Assembly (NCBI RefSeq): GCF_902381825.1
Contig: NZ_LR698973.1
Coordinates: 1,274,248 to 1,338,247 of the forward strand
Length of the DNA: 64,000 nt
From: Pseudocoprococcus catus
Lineage (GTDB): Bacteria; Bacillota; Clostridia; Lachnospirales; Lachnospiraceae
Reading direction: 5' to 3'
Shown: positions 7,978-17,207 of the stretch, piece by piece
Numbering within the stretch: position 1 is the first letter of the stretch
Layout: each line of letters begins with the position of its first letter
Program-made: the position numbers and the translations under genes
The notes under the pieces: generated by a model
The model's database searches: none
What the model saw: the letters and a program-made list of their open reading frames with translations, nothing else
Told to the model about the DNA's origin: nothing

Positions 7978-9366
7978 ATGAAGAAACTGATAAAAAACGG
8001 AACCATTGTATTGGAAGATAAGGTTATACAAGGGGATTTACTGATAGAGGATGAAGTGATCGCTGAAATCGGACAGAATTTAGATGCGGAGGGCGGACAG
8101 ATCATCGACGCGACCGGGCTGGTTGTATTGCCTGGCGGTATTGATGTGCATACACACTTCAATATTGATGTTGGTGTAAGAGCTGTAGATGATTTCAGTA
8201 CGGGAACGATAGCGGCAGCTTTCGGCGGTACGACGACAATTGTTGATCATATGGGATTCGGTCCGAAAGGATGCAATCTGCATCATCAGCTGGGGGTTTA
8301 TAAGGGGTATACGAATGGCAAGTGTGTAACAGACTATGGCATTCATGGTGTTTTCCAGGATATTAATGAGGATATTCTGAAAGAAACGGAAGTGATGATG
8401 GCAGATGGTGTATCAAGCTTCAAAATGTATCTGACTTATGACTACAAACTGGAAGATGCAGATACCCTCAAGGTGTTGAAGAAACTTAAAGATATTGGCG
8501 GCATTACAACCGTACACTGTGAAAATGATGCGATTATTCACTATCTGAGAGATAAGTTTGTTGCTGAAGGAAAAACGGAGGCAAAATATCACCCACAGTC
8601 CAGACCGCCATATTGTGAGGCAGAGGCTGTGGACAGAATGATCGCACTGGCAAAAGCAGCAGGAAAGGCTCCGCTGTATATCGTACATGTTTCGGCAAAG
8701 GAGAGTGTTAACCTGATCAGGGAGGCAAGAAAAGCAGGGGATACGGTCTTTGGAGAGACTTGTCCGCAGTATCTTGTATTAGATGAAAGCTGTTATGATG
8801 ATCCGGTGGAAGGATTAAAGTTTATTTTGAGCCCGCCGCTCCGGGCTAAGGAGCATCAGGAAGCTATCTGGCAGGGAATCAAAGATGGGACATTGCAGGT
8901 GATTGCAACAGACCACTGCAGCTTCGATTTCCATGGAGATAAACAAAACGGCAAAGATGATTTCACAAAATGCCCGAATGGTGCGCCGGGAGTAGAGACA
9001 CGAATGCCAATTGTTTTCTCGGAAGGTGTATCGAAAGGCCGATTGAGTTTGAATGAATTTGCAGCAGTGACAAGTACGAATCCGGCCAAAATTTTTGGTA
9101 TGTACCCAAAGAAAGGTGTTCTGGCGCCAGGCAGTGATGCAGATATTGTGCTGGTGAATCCGGATATGGAAGTAACGATTACGAAGAATATTTTGCATGA
9201 GAATGTAGATTATACACCGTATGAAGGCATTCAGGTCAAAGGATGGCCGGTGATGACAATGGTTCGGGGGCAGGCAGTGGTAGAAAATGAAAGACTGCAG
9301 GTTCCGCTGGGATTTGGACGCTACATTAACAGAAAACCTGTTAAATATACGGAATTATTAAAGTGA
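7978..9366 (+). CDS. Dihydropyrimidinase / hydantoinase-type amidohydrolase
   Basis: 462 residues of the cyclic amidohydrolase family, which opens dihydrouracil, dihydrothymine or hydantoin rings. Metal and active-site elements: HTH (His58, His60), the probable carbamylated lysine in SSFKMYLTY (Lys149), TVHCEND (His180), YIVHVSAKES (His) and ATDHCSF (Asp). The frame extends to 7867, but AGGAGGA ends a few bases before the ATG at 7978, where MKKLIKNG matches the family N-terminus. No pyrimidine reductase or ureidopropionase gene is adjacent, so the substrate is open: it could act on hydantoins or be a phenylhydantoinase-like salvage enzyme. Confidence 0.9.
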   Translation: MKKLIKNGTIVLEDKVIQGDLLIEDEVIAEIGQNLDAEGGQIIDATGLVVLPGGIDVHTHFNIDVGVRAVDDFSTGTIAAAFGGTTTIVDHMGFGPKGCNLHHQLGVYKGYTNGKCVTDYGIHGVFQDINEDILKETEVMMADGVSSFKMYLTYDYKLEDADTLKVLKKLKDIGGITTVHCENDAIIHYLRDKFVAEGKTEAKYHPQSRPPYCEAEAVDRMIALAKAAGKAPLYIVHVSAKESVNLIREARKAGDTVFGETCPQYLVLDESCYDDPVEGLKFILSPPLRAKEHQEAIWQGIKDGTLQVIATDHCSFDFHGDKQNGKDDFTKCPNGAPGVETRMPIVFSEGVSKGRLSLNEFAAVTSTNPAKIFGMYPKKGVLAPGSDADIVLVNPDMEVTITKNILHENVDYTPYEGIQVKGWPVMTMVRGQAVVENERLQVPLGFGRYINRKPVKYTELLK

Positions 9367-9442
9367 ACGGCCAATCGTGCAGACGGCATTCCAGATAGAA
9401 GCATGAATGGTATATGGTAAGTGCAGCAATGGAGATATGAAA

Positions 9443-11125
9443 ATGGCAGAAAAAAAGGAAAAAATAATTTATATAAGTGGACATAGAAATCCGGATACAG
9501 ATTCCATCTGTTCAGCCATGGCATTAGCAGATCTCAAGAATAAGATTTCAGCCAGACAGGTGGCAGATGAGCATGCAGACAGAGTTGTGTATAAAGCTGT
9601 TCGGGCGGGACATTTGAATCAGGAAACCCGATATGTGATGAAGGCATTTGATGTGACGGCTCCAACCTATATGAGAGATGCCAGAACACAGATTAAAGAT
9701 ATATTTGATGATAAAACACAGAGCGTCAGCGGCAATATTTCCCTAAGACAGGCATGGAAGACAATGCGTGCAGTCAAAAAAGCGACCCTTGCAATTACAG
9801 ACAGCAAGGGACACCTGGAAGGTCTGATTTCAACGGGAGACATAGCAAAGTCCTATATGGCTGTTTTTGATAACTGCATTCTGGCACAGGCGCATACACC
9901 TTATGTGAATATCATTGATACAGTTGAGGGCGAATTGCTGGCCGGTGATGCAAAACAATGTGTAACTTCAGGAAAGGTTGTTATTTCAACGGCCAATACA
10001 GAGATTATTAAGGACCATATTGATGCCGGTGATGTCGTTATTCTGGGAAATCGGTATGAGGCACAGCTGTGTGCACTGGAGCAGCATGCTTCCGTCATTA
10101 TCGTGTGTGATGGTGCCCCGGTTTCACGAACAATCAGAAAAATTGCCGGAGACAATGGATGCGCGGTCATCAGTACGGCTTATGATACATATGCAGTAGC
10201 AAGACTTATCAATCAGAGCCTCCCGGTTTCTTACTTTATGACAAAAGAGAATCTGGTGGTTTTTAAAGAAAACAGTTATGTGGATGATATCAAGGATATC
10301 ATGATGAAAGAAAGAATCAGAGATTTCCCTGTTGTGACGGAAGATGATTGCTATGCAGGGATGATCTCCAGGCGTAATCTGATTGATATGAACAAGAAAA
10401 AATTTATCCTGGTGGACCACAATGAGGCAGATCAGGCCATCAATGGCATTGAAGAAACTGAAATTGTGGAGATCATCGATCACCATAAACTTGGAACGAT
10501 TGAGACGATTAAACCGGTGAATGTACGAAATCAACCGGTTGGATGCACAGCAACAATTATTTATCAGATGTATATTGAGAATGATATAGAAATTTCAAAG
10601 ACAGTGGCCGGTCTGCTTTGCTCAGCCATTATATCGGATACGCTGCTGTTCCGTTCACCAACCTGTACACCGCTGGATGAGCTGGCGGCTGAAAAGCTGG
10701 CTGAAATTGCCGGATTGGATATGGAAGCCCATGCGGTAGCGATGTTTGATGCAGGCAGCGATTTGAAATCGAAGACGAATGAAGAAATATTATATCAGGA
10801 TTTTAAGAAATTTAAATCCGGAGATACAACATTTGGTGTGGGCCAGGTGACATCGATGAATGCGGAAGAACTCAAGAAACTGAAGGATAAGATGAAACCG
10901 TTCTTGGAAAGTGCCCGGACAAAAGAGAATATAGATATGCTTTTCCTTCTGCTCACAGACATTCTGAGCGAAAATTCTTATGTGATTTATGCCGGTGCAG
11001 AGGCAGAAAATATTCTTTCCCAGGGATTTAATCAGATGCCGGTGGATGGAGAAGCCCTTCTTGAGGGTGTTGTATCACGAAAGAAGCAGTTTGTGCCTGT
11101 AATGATGGGTATGTTGATGGCATAG
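9443..11125 (+). CDS. CBS-DRTGG family II Mn-dependent inorganic pyrophosphatase, copy 1
   Basis: 560 residues. It hydrolyses pyrophosphate, and the inserted regulatory part would bind adenine nucleotides by family knowledge. The DHH phosphoesterase half begins with GHRNPDTDSICSA (His14, Asp18, Asp20). CBS segments (LISTGDIA and later YAGMISRRNLIDMN) flank a DRTGG-like domain. Then come LVDHNE, IIDHHKLG, CSAIISDTLL and the C-terminal SRKKQ substrate motif, so all usual catalytic residues are present. GGAG at 9431 is spaced best for the ATG at 9443. Thirteen bases after its stop begins a paralogue of the same architecture, so the two are probably co-transcribed. Confidence 0.92.
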   Translation: MAEKKEKIIYISGHRNPDTDSICSAMALADLKNKISARQVADEHADRVVYKAVRAGHLNQETRYVMKAFDVTAPTYMRDARTQIKDIFDDKTQSVSGNISLRQAWKTMRAVKKATLAITDSKGHLEGLISTGDIAKSYMAVFDNCILAQAHTPYVNIIDTVEGELLAGDAKQCVTSGKVVISTANTEIIKDHIDAGDVVILGNRYEAQLCALEQHASVIIVCDGAPVSRTIRKIAGDNGCAVISTAYDTYAVARLINQSLPVSYFMTKENLVVFKENSYVDDIKDIMMKERIRDFPVVTEDDCYAGMISRRNLIDMNKKKFILVDHNEADQAINGIEETEIVEIIDHHKLGTIETIKPVNVRNQPVGCTATIIYQMYIENDIEISKTVAGLLCSAIISDTLLFRSPTCTPLDELAAEKLAEIAGLDMEAHAVAMFDAGSDLKSKTNEEILYQDFKKFKSGDTTFGVGQVTSMNAEELKKLKDKMKPFLESARTKENIDMLFLLLTDILSENSYVIYAGAEAENILSQGFNQMPVDGEALLEGVVSRKKQFVPVMMGMLMA

Positions 11126-11137
11126 GAGGAATCGGAA

Positions 11138-12787
11138 ATGAGCAATGAAAAAGAAATATTTGTCATAGGTCATAAAAACCCGGATACAGATTCAATCTGC
11201 TCAGCAATCGCCTATGCATATTTTAAGAACCAGATCAGCAAAAGCAATTGCTATAAAGCAAAACGCGCCGGGGAAGTGAACTCAGAGACACAGTATGTTC
11301 TGGACAAATTTGGTGTGAAGGCACCGGAATATGTGGATAATGTCAGAAATCAGGTCAAGGACAGTGGATTAAAAGAAGCTGAACGTGTCTCAAAGGATAT
11401 GTCGGTCAAAAAAGCGTGGGAATTACTGAGCAGCAAGCGTGAATCTACATTGACGGTTGTGAATGATAATGGCGGCCTGGAAGGACTGATGACAATCGGA
11501 GATATTGCCAAGTCCATTATGGATGTGTCCGGTGGAAGAGCATTGGCGGATGCAAAGACATCTTACAAGAATATCGTTGAAACATTGAAGGCAGAAGTCC
11601 TTGCAGGCAATATTGACCATAAAACGGCTACAGGAAAAGTAATTGTTGCAGCTGCAAATCCTGATCTGATGGAGGAATCCATTGAAGCCGGCGATATGGT
11701 CATTATGGGGGATCGCTACGAATCTCAGCTGTGTGCGATTGAAATGCAGGCGGCGTGTCTGATCATTAGTATCGGATGTGAGGTTTCACCGGCGATTATA
11801 CAGCTGGCAGAGGAAAAGAACTGCATTATTTTAAGAACTGCGTATGACACATTTATCACTGCAAGGCTTTTGAATCAGAGTATCCCGATTGGCTATTTTA
11901 TGATCAAGAATAATCTGACTTATTTCAGAACCGATGATTACACGGAAGAAATTCGCAGTATCATGGCTAAGATGCGTTATAGAGATTATCCGGTCCTGGA
12001 TAGTGAGGGCAGACTTGTCGGAATGATGACGCGTCACAGTTTGTTGGAAATGGATAAGAAAAAGGTCATTCTCGTGGATCATAATGAGAGCGGACAGGCT
12101 GTAGACGGACTGCATGAAGCAGAAATAGAAGAAATCGTTGATCATCATAAGCTCGGATTTGTGGAAACCATTCGTCCGATTATGTTCAGAAATCAGCCGG
12201 TAGGATGTACAGCTACCATCATTTATATGATGTTTAAGGAGAAAAAGATGGAGATTCCTGAAAAGATTGCAGGTTTGATGTGCTCGGCTATTATTTCAGA
12301 TACGCTTTTATATCGTTCGCCAACCTGTACGGCCATCGACAAGATTGCAGCAGAAGAACTGGCAGCTATAGCAGGGATAGAAACTGAGGCACATGCCAAG
12401 GCAATGTTTGCAGCGGGAAGCAATCTCAGCAAAAAGACAACAGAAGAAATTTTTTATCAGGATTTCAAAAAATTCAAATCCGGAGATATTTCTTATGGAA
12501 TTGGTCAGATCAGTTCAATGGATCATGATGAACTGACGGCAATTGTCGACAGGTTGACAGAATTTATGGAGAAAGTACGTCCGGAGACCGGATTGAATAT
12601 GCTTTTCTTCATGCTGACAGATATCCTTCAGGAGTCGACAACATTGATCTGTGTAGGACCGGATGCATTGACAGGCGTTGCATCTTACAGTGGTTGTCCG
12701 GTTCAGGGCAACACGGTCATTATGGAAGGCGTTGTATCGCGTAAGAAACAGGTAGTACCAACATTAATGCAGGCATTTCAATCTTAA
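11138..12787 (+). CDS. CBS-DRTGG family II Mn-dependent inorganic pyrophosphatase, copy 2
   Basis: 549 residues with the same order of parts as its upstream neighbour: GHKNPDTDSICSA (His12, Asp16, Asp18), first CBS (LMTIGDIA), DRTGG-like domain, second CBS (LVGMMTRHSLLEMDK), LVDHNE, VDHHKLG, CSAIISDTLLY and SRKKQ. The catalytic set is intact, so neither copy looks dead. The protein sequences differ over much of the regulatory region, suggesting an old duplication with divergent ligand control. AGGAGG precedes the ATG. The next gene starts 48 bases after the stop. Confidence 0.92.
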   Translation: MSNEKEIFVIGHKNPDTDSICSAIAYAYFKNQISKSNCYKAKRAGEVNSETQYVLDKFGVKAPEYVDNVRNQVKDSGLKEAERVSKDMSVKKAWELLSSKRESTLTVVNDNGGLEGLMTIGDIAKSIMDVSGGRALADAKTSYKNIVETLKAEVLAGNIDHKTATGKVIVAAANPDLMEESIEAGDMVIMGDRYESQLCAIEMQAACLIISIGCEVSPAIIQLAEEKNCIILRTAYDTFITARLLNQSIPIGYFMIKNNLTYFRTDDYTEEIRSIMAKMRYRDYPVLDSEGRLVGMMTRHSLLEMDKKKVILVDHNESGQAVDGLHEAEIEEIVDHHKLGFVETIRPIMFRNQPVGCTATIIYMMFKEKKMEIPEKIAGLMCSAIISDTLLYRSPTCTAIDKIAAEELAAIAGIETEAHAKAMFAAGSNLSKKTTEEIFYQDFKKFKSGDISYGIGQISSMDHDELTAIVDRLTEFMEKVRPETGLNMLFFMLTDILQESTTLICVGPDALTGVASYSGCPVQGNTVIMEGVVSRKKQVVPTLMQAFQS

Positions 12788-12835
12788 TTGCTGCAAGTGT
12801 TGAATGAAGTCACGAACAATAGAAAGGCAGAGAAA

Positions 12836-13456
12836 ATGAGCAAACAATTGTGGAAGCCGGGAAATATGCTGTATCCGCTGCCGGCTGTTCTGGTATCCTG
12901 CGGGGATAAAGCCGGCAATTATAATGTACTGACGGTTGCATGGACAGGAACAATCTGTTCGGATCCTGCGATGGTGTACGTTTCTGTAAGAAAAAACAGA
13001 TATTCACATCATATGCTAGAGGAAACCGGAGAATTTTATATTAATCTGACAACAGAGGCATTGGCATTTGCAACAGATTACTGTGGTGTGAAATCAGGAA
13101 AGGATTTGAACAAATTCGAGGAGATGCATCTGACCCCTGAGATGGGGATGCTGTCATGGGCACCAATGATCAAAGAGAGCCCGGTATGTATTGCCTGTGA
13201 AGTTGTGAGAATAGAAGAACTTGGCAGTCATGATATGTTTATTGCCAATGTCAAAGGTGTTTATGCTGATGAGACCTATATGGATGAAAAGGGTAAGTTT
13301 GATCTTATCAAAGCGAAACCGATTGTGTATTCACACGGGCAATATTACGGATTAGGACGTTACATCGGCAAGTTTGGCTATTCTGTGCAGAAAAATCCTG
13401 CAAAAGTCAAGAAAGCCTCAGTGCATAAAACAAAGGCCAATAATAAAAAAGCATGA
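12836..13456 (+). CDS. Flavin reductase-like FMN-binding split-barrel protein
   Basis: 206 residues of the flavin reductase/flavoredoxin type. It has the N-terminal pattern LYPLPAVLVSC..YNVLTVAWTGTICSDP..VYVSVRK seen in FMN-binding split-barrel proteins, GEFYINLTTE, and a C-terminal basic tail rich in Lys and Ala. Such proteins bind FMN and pass electrons in anaerobes; the partner is unknown. The frame extends to 12788, but AAAGG before the ATG at 12836 and the family N-terminus favour this start. Its TGA overlaps the ATG of cbiD (ATGA), implying translational coupling and possibly a reducing role for corrin synthesis, though that is inference. Confidence 0.88.
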   Translation: MSKQLWKPGNMLYPLPAVLVSCGDKAGNYNVLTVAWTGTICSDPAMVYVSVRKNRYSHHMLEETGEFYINLTTEALAFATDYCGVKSGKDLNKFEEMHLTPEMGMLSWAPMIKESPVCIACEVVRIEELGSHDMFIANVKGVYADETYMDEKGKFDLIKAKPIVYSHGQYYGLGRYIGKFGYSVQKNPAKVKKASVHKTKANNKKA

Positions 13457-14610
13457 TTGATTACAGGAGGAAAACAGTCATCAAAGGTCAGCAGGAATTA
13501 AGATGCGGCTATACAACCGGAACATGTGCGGCAGCTGCTGCCAAAGCCGCCGCGGTTACTTTGTTGAGCGGCGAAATTTGCAGGGATGTTTCCCTGCAGC
13601 TTCCGGGAGGCGAGCATATTATTCTTGAAACTGAGTTCCTGGAATGCAGTGAAAATTGCGTGAAGTGCGGAATGATAAAAGATGCCGGAGATGACCCGGA
13701 TATTACGAATGGACTGCTCATATGCGCAGCTGTTGAAAAAACAGAAGGAGAAACAATTCTCATAGATGGCGGAATGGGCGTCGGACGCGTGACAAAACCA
13801 GGGCTTGATCAGCCTGTGGGTGCAGCGGCAATCAATTCTGTGCCAAGGAAGATGATCCATGAAGCAGTGGAAGATGTGCGCAGGCAGTATGCCTGGGAAA
13901 AAGGACTGAAGGTCACTGTTTTTATTCCAAATGGGAAGGAAAAGGCAGAAAAAACACTGAATCCGATGCTTGGCATTGTAGGGGGACTTTCTGTGCTTGG
14001 AACAACAGGTATTGTTGAACCGATGAGTGAGAAAGCATTAATTGATACAATTGCAGTGGATATCCGAATGCACCGGGCACAGAATGAAGATATTCTTCTT
14101 ATGGCTCCGGGCAATTACGGACTGGATTATCTAAAGGCGGCTTATCATATCCATCCAGATCAGGTGATAAAAATCAGCAATTTTATTGGAGACAGTATTG
14201 ATCTGGCGGTTTGTGAAGGGGCATCGGGGATTGTCCTTGCAGGGCACATTGGCAAGTTGATCAAAGTCGCCGGAGGAATTATGAATACCCATTCTCATCA
14301 GGCGGATGCCAGAATGGAGATAATGACAGCCTATGCGGCAATGGCCGGAGCGGGGAATGATATTTTGCGTCAGATTATGTCTTCAGTAACGACGGATGCC
14401 GGGATGGAAATTCTGCAGCAGTGCGGACTTTTAACAGAGACAATGCAGTTAATTCTTGAGAAAATAGAGGCACATGTGAAAAAAAGAGCCGGAAGCCAGA
14501 TTGAGATTGGCATTATTATATTTTCAAATGTATTCGGGATGCTGGGACAGACAGAAAATGTACCGAATCTGTTTAAGAAGATGAATGCTGCACAGCATAA
14601 GGAGGAATAA
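13453..14610 (+). CDS. cbiD: Cobalt-precorrin-5B C1-methyltransferase CbiD
   Basis: 385 residues. It methylates C1 of cobalt-precorrin-5B in the anaerobic, early-cobalt cobalamin route. The hallmark LRCGYTTGTCAAAAAKAA is at about residues 16-34, followed by KDAGDDPDITNG, GMGVGRVTKPGL, LGTTGIVEPMSEKA and NFIGDSIDLA. The ATG at 13453 overlaps the preceding TGA by four bases. A strong AGGAGG lies inside the first codons (13465-13470) with no ordinary start codon after it, so the true start is not certain. First gene of the cbiD-L-F-G-H block; no cobalamin riboswitch is visible upstream. Confidence 0.96.
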   Translation: MIDYRRKTVIKGQQELRCGYTTGTCAAAAAKAAAVTLLSGEICRDVSLQLPGGEHIILETEFLECSENCVKCGMIKDAGDDPDITNGLLICAAVEKTEGETILIDGGMGVGRVTKPGLDQPVGAAAINSVPRKMIHEAVEDVRRQYAWEKGLKVTVFIPNGKEKAEKTLNPMLGIVGGLSVLGTTGIVEPMSEKALIDTIAVDIRMHRAQNEDILLMAPGNYGLDYLKAAYHIHPDQVIKISNFIGDSIDLAVCEGASGIVLAGHIGKLIKVAGGIMNTHSHQADARMEIMTAYAAMAGAGNDILRQIMSSVTTDAGMEILQQCGLLTETMQLILEKIEAHVKKRAGSQIEIGIIIFSNVFGMLGQTENVPNLFKKMNAAQHKEE

Positions 14611-14612
14611 GG

Positions 14613-15311
14613 GTGAGCGGCTGTTTGTACAGTGTGGGTGTAGGTCCGGGAGATCCGGAACTGATGACTTTAAAGGCAGTTAAGATAATCAGGAATTGTC
14701 AGGTTCTGGTTTTGCCGGCGGAAAGTAAAGAAAAATGTGTGGCCTATCAGATTGCGAGGCGGGCAATACCGGAAATTGAAGATAAGACAACTGTCTGTCT
14801 TGTCATGCCAATGACAAAAGACAAAGACAGGCTTGAAAAAAGCCATAGAGAGGGAACCCAAAAGGTGGCAGAGGTCCTGGATGCAGGAAAGGATGCAGCC
14901 TTTCTGACGTTGGGCGATCCGACTGTATATGCTACATCCATGTATATCCATCAGCGAATTGCCGGGATGGGGTATCGGACATCCATTGTCAGCGGTGTGC
15001 CTTCTTTTTGTGCTGCGGCGGCAAAACTTGGCGTTTCTCTTGGCGAGAAGCAGGAACAGATCCATATTATCCCTGCAAGTTATGATGTTGAAGCGGCGAT
15101 GCAGCTTCCCGGAACCAAAATCCTCATGAAAGCAGGGAAAAAGATGCCGGCTGTCAGACAGTGCGTCAAAGAACATCATGGATGGGCTGCAATGGTGGAA
15201 AATTGCGGCATGGCAGAAGAACATCTGTGGATAAATGCAGAAGATATGCCGGAACATCCGGGATATTATACCCTTGTCATTGTGAAAGATCGGAAGGATG
15301 AAGAAGAATGA
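14613..15311 (+). CDS. cbiL: Cobalt-factor II / precorrin-2 C20-methyltransferase CbiL
   Basis: 232 residues of the tetrapyrrole methylase fold; methylates C20 of cobalt-factor II using SAM. The N-terminal VGVGPGDPELMTLKAVKII and the LTLGDPTVYATSMYI segment are the family SAM-binding signatures, with VSGVPSFCAAAAKLG following. It starts with GTG at 14613, preceded by AAGGAGG. It begins two bases after cbiD stops, and its TGA overlaps the cbiF ATG. First step of the five encoded here, despite being second in gene order. Confidence 0.95.
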   Translation: MSGCLYSVGVGPGDPELMTLKAVKIIRNCQVLVLPAESKEKCVAYQIARRAIPEIEDKTTVCLVMPMTKDKDRLEKSHREGTQKVAEVLDAGKDAAFLTLGDPTVYATSMYIHQRIAGMGYRTSIVSGVPSFCAAAAKLGVSLGEKQEQIHIIPASYDVEAAMQLPGTKILMKAGKKMPAVRQCVKEHHGWAAMVENCGMAEEHLWINAEDMPEHPGYYTLVIVKDRKDEEE

Positions 15312-16105
15312 TACATTTTGTAGGAGCAGGACCGGGAGCGCCGGATTTAATTACAATAAGGGGACAAAAGCTGCTTGCAAAGGCTGATGTGATCATTTAT
15401 GCCGGTTCTCTGGTCAATCCGGCATTGCTGGAAGTAAAAAAGCCGGAATGTGCAGTTTATAACAGTGCCCATATGACCTTAGAAGAAGTTCTGGATGTGA
15501 TGAAGAAAGCGGAACAGTCAGGAAAGACAACTGTCCGACTGCATACGGGAGACCCAAGCCTTTATGGTGCGATTCGTGAGCAGATGGATGCTTTGAAAAA
15601 GATGAATATTGCATATGATATTTGTCCCGGTGTCAGTGCGTTCTGCGGCACGGCATCGGCACTGGAATTGGAATATACATTGCCGGGAGTGTCCCAGACG
15701 GTTATTATCAGCCGTACAGCGGGAAGAACGCCGGTGCCGGAGCGGGAATCTATTCCTCAGCTGGCAAGACATCAGGCAACGATGGTCCTTTTCCTGAGTA
15801 CAGGCCATTTGCCGAAACTTCAGAAAGAGCTGATAGAAGGCGGCTATACAGCGGCTACACCGGCTGCAATCTGCTATAAGGCGACATGGCCGGAGGAAAA
15901 AAGATTTTTTTGTACGGTGGGGACGCTGGCGGAGACGGCAGAGCGGGAAAACATTACAAGTACAGCATTGATTGTGGTGGGCAATATCATCGGAGAACAG
16001 TATGATCGGTCCCTTTTGTATGACCCTTCGTTTACGACGGCATTTCGAGAAGCAACAGAAACCACGAACGGATCTGATACAGATAAAGCCGGTATGAATC
16101 AATAA
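15308..16105 (+). CDS. cbiF: Cobalt-precorrin-4 C11-methyltransferase CbiF
   Basis: 265 residues. Methylates C11 of cobalt-precorrin-4. Family features: FVGAGPGAPDLITIRG at the N-terminus, ADVIIYAGSLVNPALL, LHTGDPSLYGAIREQM, CPGVSAFCGTASALE and VIISRTAGRTPVPERE. It overlaps cbiL by four bases (ATGA), a coupled arrangement. The last 20 residues are polar and without family character. Confidence 0.95.
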   Translation: MIHFVGAGPGAPDLITIRGQKLLAKADVIIYAGSLVNPALLEVKKPECAVYNSAHMTLEEVLDVMKKAEQSGKTTVRLHTGDPSLYGAIREQMDALKKMNIAYDICPGVSAFCGTASALELEYTLPGVSQTVIISRTAGRTPVPERESIPQLARHQATMVLFLSTGHLPKLQKELIEGGYTAATPAAICYKATWPEEKRFFCTVGTLAETAERENITSTALIVVGNIIGEQYDRSLLYDPSFTTAFREATETTNGSDTDKAGMNQ

Positions 16106-16109
16106 CAGT

Positions 16110-17207
16110 ATGAAAACAGCGGTTATTAGTTTTACACAGAATGGCAATGCCTGCAATCGGAGAATTATAACCGGCCTGAAGATGGCAGGCTATACGACGG
16201 AAGGGTTTTACGGCGGCCGTTATAAAGAGAATGACAGTTTAGCAAAAGAAATTTTGCGTCCTGCTGCCAAAAAGGTAGCTGAATGGACAAAGGATGCTTT
16301 TGAAAAGTATGATGCTATTGTATTTGTCGGGGCAGCGGCGATAGCTGTGCGCAGTATTGCCCCCTGTCTGAAAGATAAATTAACCGATCCGGCAGTCTTA
16401 GTTGTGGACGAAAAAAGTCAGTATGTCATTCCGATACTTTCAGGTCATGTGGGAGGAGCCAATGCACTGGCAGTCCAGTTGGCAGCGTATTTGCAGGCAA
16501 TACCTGTTATCACAACTGCGACCGATATTCAGGGTTTGTTTGCCGTCGATGTGTTTGCAGTGAAGAATCATTTGCTGATAACGGATCGAAGAAAAGCAAA
16601 AGAGTTATCTGCTTCGATCCTTGAATATGAACAGAAATTGGTTTATGCGGATGCCATGCTGACACATGAAGCGGTGCTACCGAAATACCTGAGTATAACA
16701 GATGAAGTTGAAAAGGCGGATATTATTATTGATTATCATCGGTTGTCCGACAATATGAAGGGACTGCAGCTGATACCTGAAAAGACAGTATGGATTGGGA
16801 TCGGATGCCGTAAAGGTACAGAGGCTGACATGATTAAAGCGGCAATCAGATATTTTTTGACGGAACATGCGATTGATGAACGGTCTGTTGCCGGGATAGC
16901 TTCAATAGATGTAAAAGCACAGGAACAGGGGATTCTTGATGCGTGCAGAGAATATAACTGGCCTTTTAGCACATTTTCAGCAGAAAAACTGTGTGCTTTG
17001 GAGGGTGACTTTACAGCGTCTGAATTTGTTAAAAGTCATGTTGGTGTGGATAATGTCTGTGAGCGGTCTGCACTTTGTGCAGCCGGGGAGAATGAAGAAA
17101 ACGGCATCATCGGACATGGAGAGACCATACTTCTTATCAGAAAGGAAATTATGCCTGGGATTACACTGGCTGCGGCCGGTACAGGCAGGAGGTTAAGATT
17201 TGAGTAA
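16110..17207 (+). CDS. cbiG: Cobalt-precorrin-5A hydrolase CbiG
   Basis: 365 residues. Opens the delta-lactone of cobalt-precorrin-5A, releasing acetaldehyde, so that CbiD can methylate C1. The N-terminal half has the CbiG pattern IVFVGAAAIAVRSIAP, followed by DPAVLVVDEKSQYVIPILSGHVGGAN; the C-terminal domain has WIGIGCRKGT, SIDVKAQEQG and VCERSAL. It begins five bases after cbiF and overlaps cbiH by eight bases. GTG or other starts are not needed; the ATG at 16110 is adequate although the Shine-Dalgarno is weak, consistent with coupling. Confidence 0.95.
   Translation: MKTAVISFTQNGNACNRRIITGLKMAGYTTEGFYGGRYKENDSLAKEILRPAAKKVAEWTKDAFEKYDAIVFVGAAAIAVRSIAPCLKDKLTDPAVLVVDEKSQYVIPILSGHVGGANALAVQLAAYLQAIPVITTATDIQGLFAVDVFAVKNHLLITDRRKAKELSASILEYEQKLVYADAMLTHEAVLPKYLSITDEVEKADIIIDYHRLSDNMKGLQLIPEKTVWIGIGCRKGTEADMIKAAIRYFLTEHAIDERSVAGIASIDVKAQEQGILDACREYNWPFSTFSAEKLCALEGDFTASEFVKSHVGVDNVCERSALCAAGENEENGIIGHGETILLIRKEIMPGITLAAAGTGRRLRFE

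Noticed and set aside
12788-13452. Cobalamin riboswitch ahead of cbiD
   Set aside because: The interval is coding (flavin reductase-like protein) and no B12-box-like element was recognised.
16110-17207. CbiG fused with or replaced by another tetrapyrrole enzyme
   Set aside because: N- and C-terminal CbiG domains are both present at normal length and in one frame.
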